Shown here: positions 6,191-6,218 of the stretch, in pieces
How the letters are laid out: each line of letters opens with the position of its first letter
Position numbering within the stretch: position 1 is the stretch's first letter
Source: Actinomycetes bacterium
Lineage (GTDB): Bacteria; Actinomycetota; Actinomycetes; Actinomycetales; Demequinaceae
Assembly (NCBI GenBank): GCA_023428185.1
Contig: JAEYYZ010000156.1
Location: 1-6,218 of the forward strand
Length of the DNA: 6,218 nucleotides
Reading direction: 5' to 3'
Notes under the pieces: model-generated
Told to the model about the DNA's origin: nothing
The model's input: the letters and a program-made list of their open reading frames with translations, nothing else
Databases searched by the model: none
Translations under genes and position numbers: made by a program

Positions 6191-6218
6191 CGGCAACTGA
6201 GACATCCTTCACTCTCTG

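Larger units (their letters stand above)
6051..6218 (-). other. Non-coding leader upstream of the operon
   Basis: No convincing gene lies here on either strand. It holds the inverted repeat at 6177-6190, the operator-like repeats at 6124-6152, a small potential leader hairpin at 6084-6104 and the ribosome-binding GAGG at 6063-6060. The operon promoter should be in this stretch, but I cannot place it confidently. Confidence 0.6.

Noticed and set aside
6170..6205. Eleven-codon minus-strand frame MSQLPLRPRKL as a possible leader peptide
   Set aside because: The only SD-like sequence abuts the ATG, there is no run of regulatory codons and no attenuator nearby.

Overview
The window reads as one minus-strand operon from a GC-rich bacterium, most likely an actinobacterium (Micrococcales-like). 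The reasons are the GC-rich coding sequence, GTG starts on four of the six genes, four-base gene overlaps, and the gene order. I estimate GC near 60% by eye and did not count it. I see no plus-strand gene, RNA gene, mobile element or CRISPR array. Transcription runs from high to low coordinates.

Layout in transcription order: a non-coding leader with operator-like repeats (6218-6051); a BMP/PnrA-family nucleoside-binding lipoprotein (6050-4998); a 120-base gap holding a long hairpin (4997-4878); a double-domain ABC ATPase (4877-3363); two nucleoside-type ABC permeases (3366-2128 and 2131-836); cytidine deaminase (839-435); and the first 147 codons of thymidine phosphorylase (from 442, running off the left edge). 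From the ATPase onward every gene overlaps the next by 4 or 8 bases, so translation is probably coupled throughout. The lipoprotein alone is separated, by a strong hairpin.

Together the genes make a nucleoside salvage system. The lipoprotein captures nucleosides outside the membrane. The permease pair and ATPase import them. Cytidine deaminase converts (deoxy)cytidine to (deoxy)uridine, and the phosphorylase releases the base and a pentose-1-phosphate. The two enzymes suggest pyrimidine nucleosides are the main cargo.

The genes are ordinary members of known families and I do not see a new system. The most interesting material is non-coding: a 21-bp hairpin that pairs fully only in the operon transcript, a competing structure that covers the lipoprotein stop codon, LacI-family-like operator repeats 21 bp apart, and a 16-base translation-coupling module used at two successive gene junctions.
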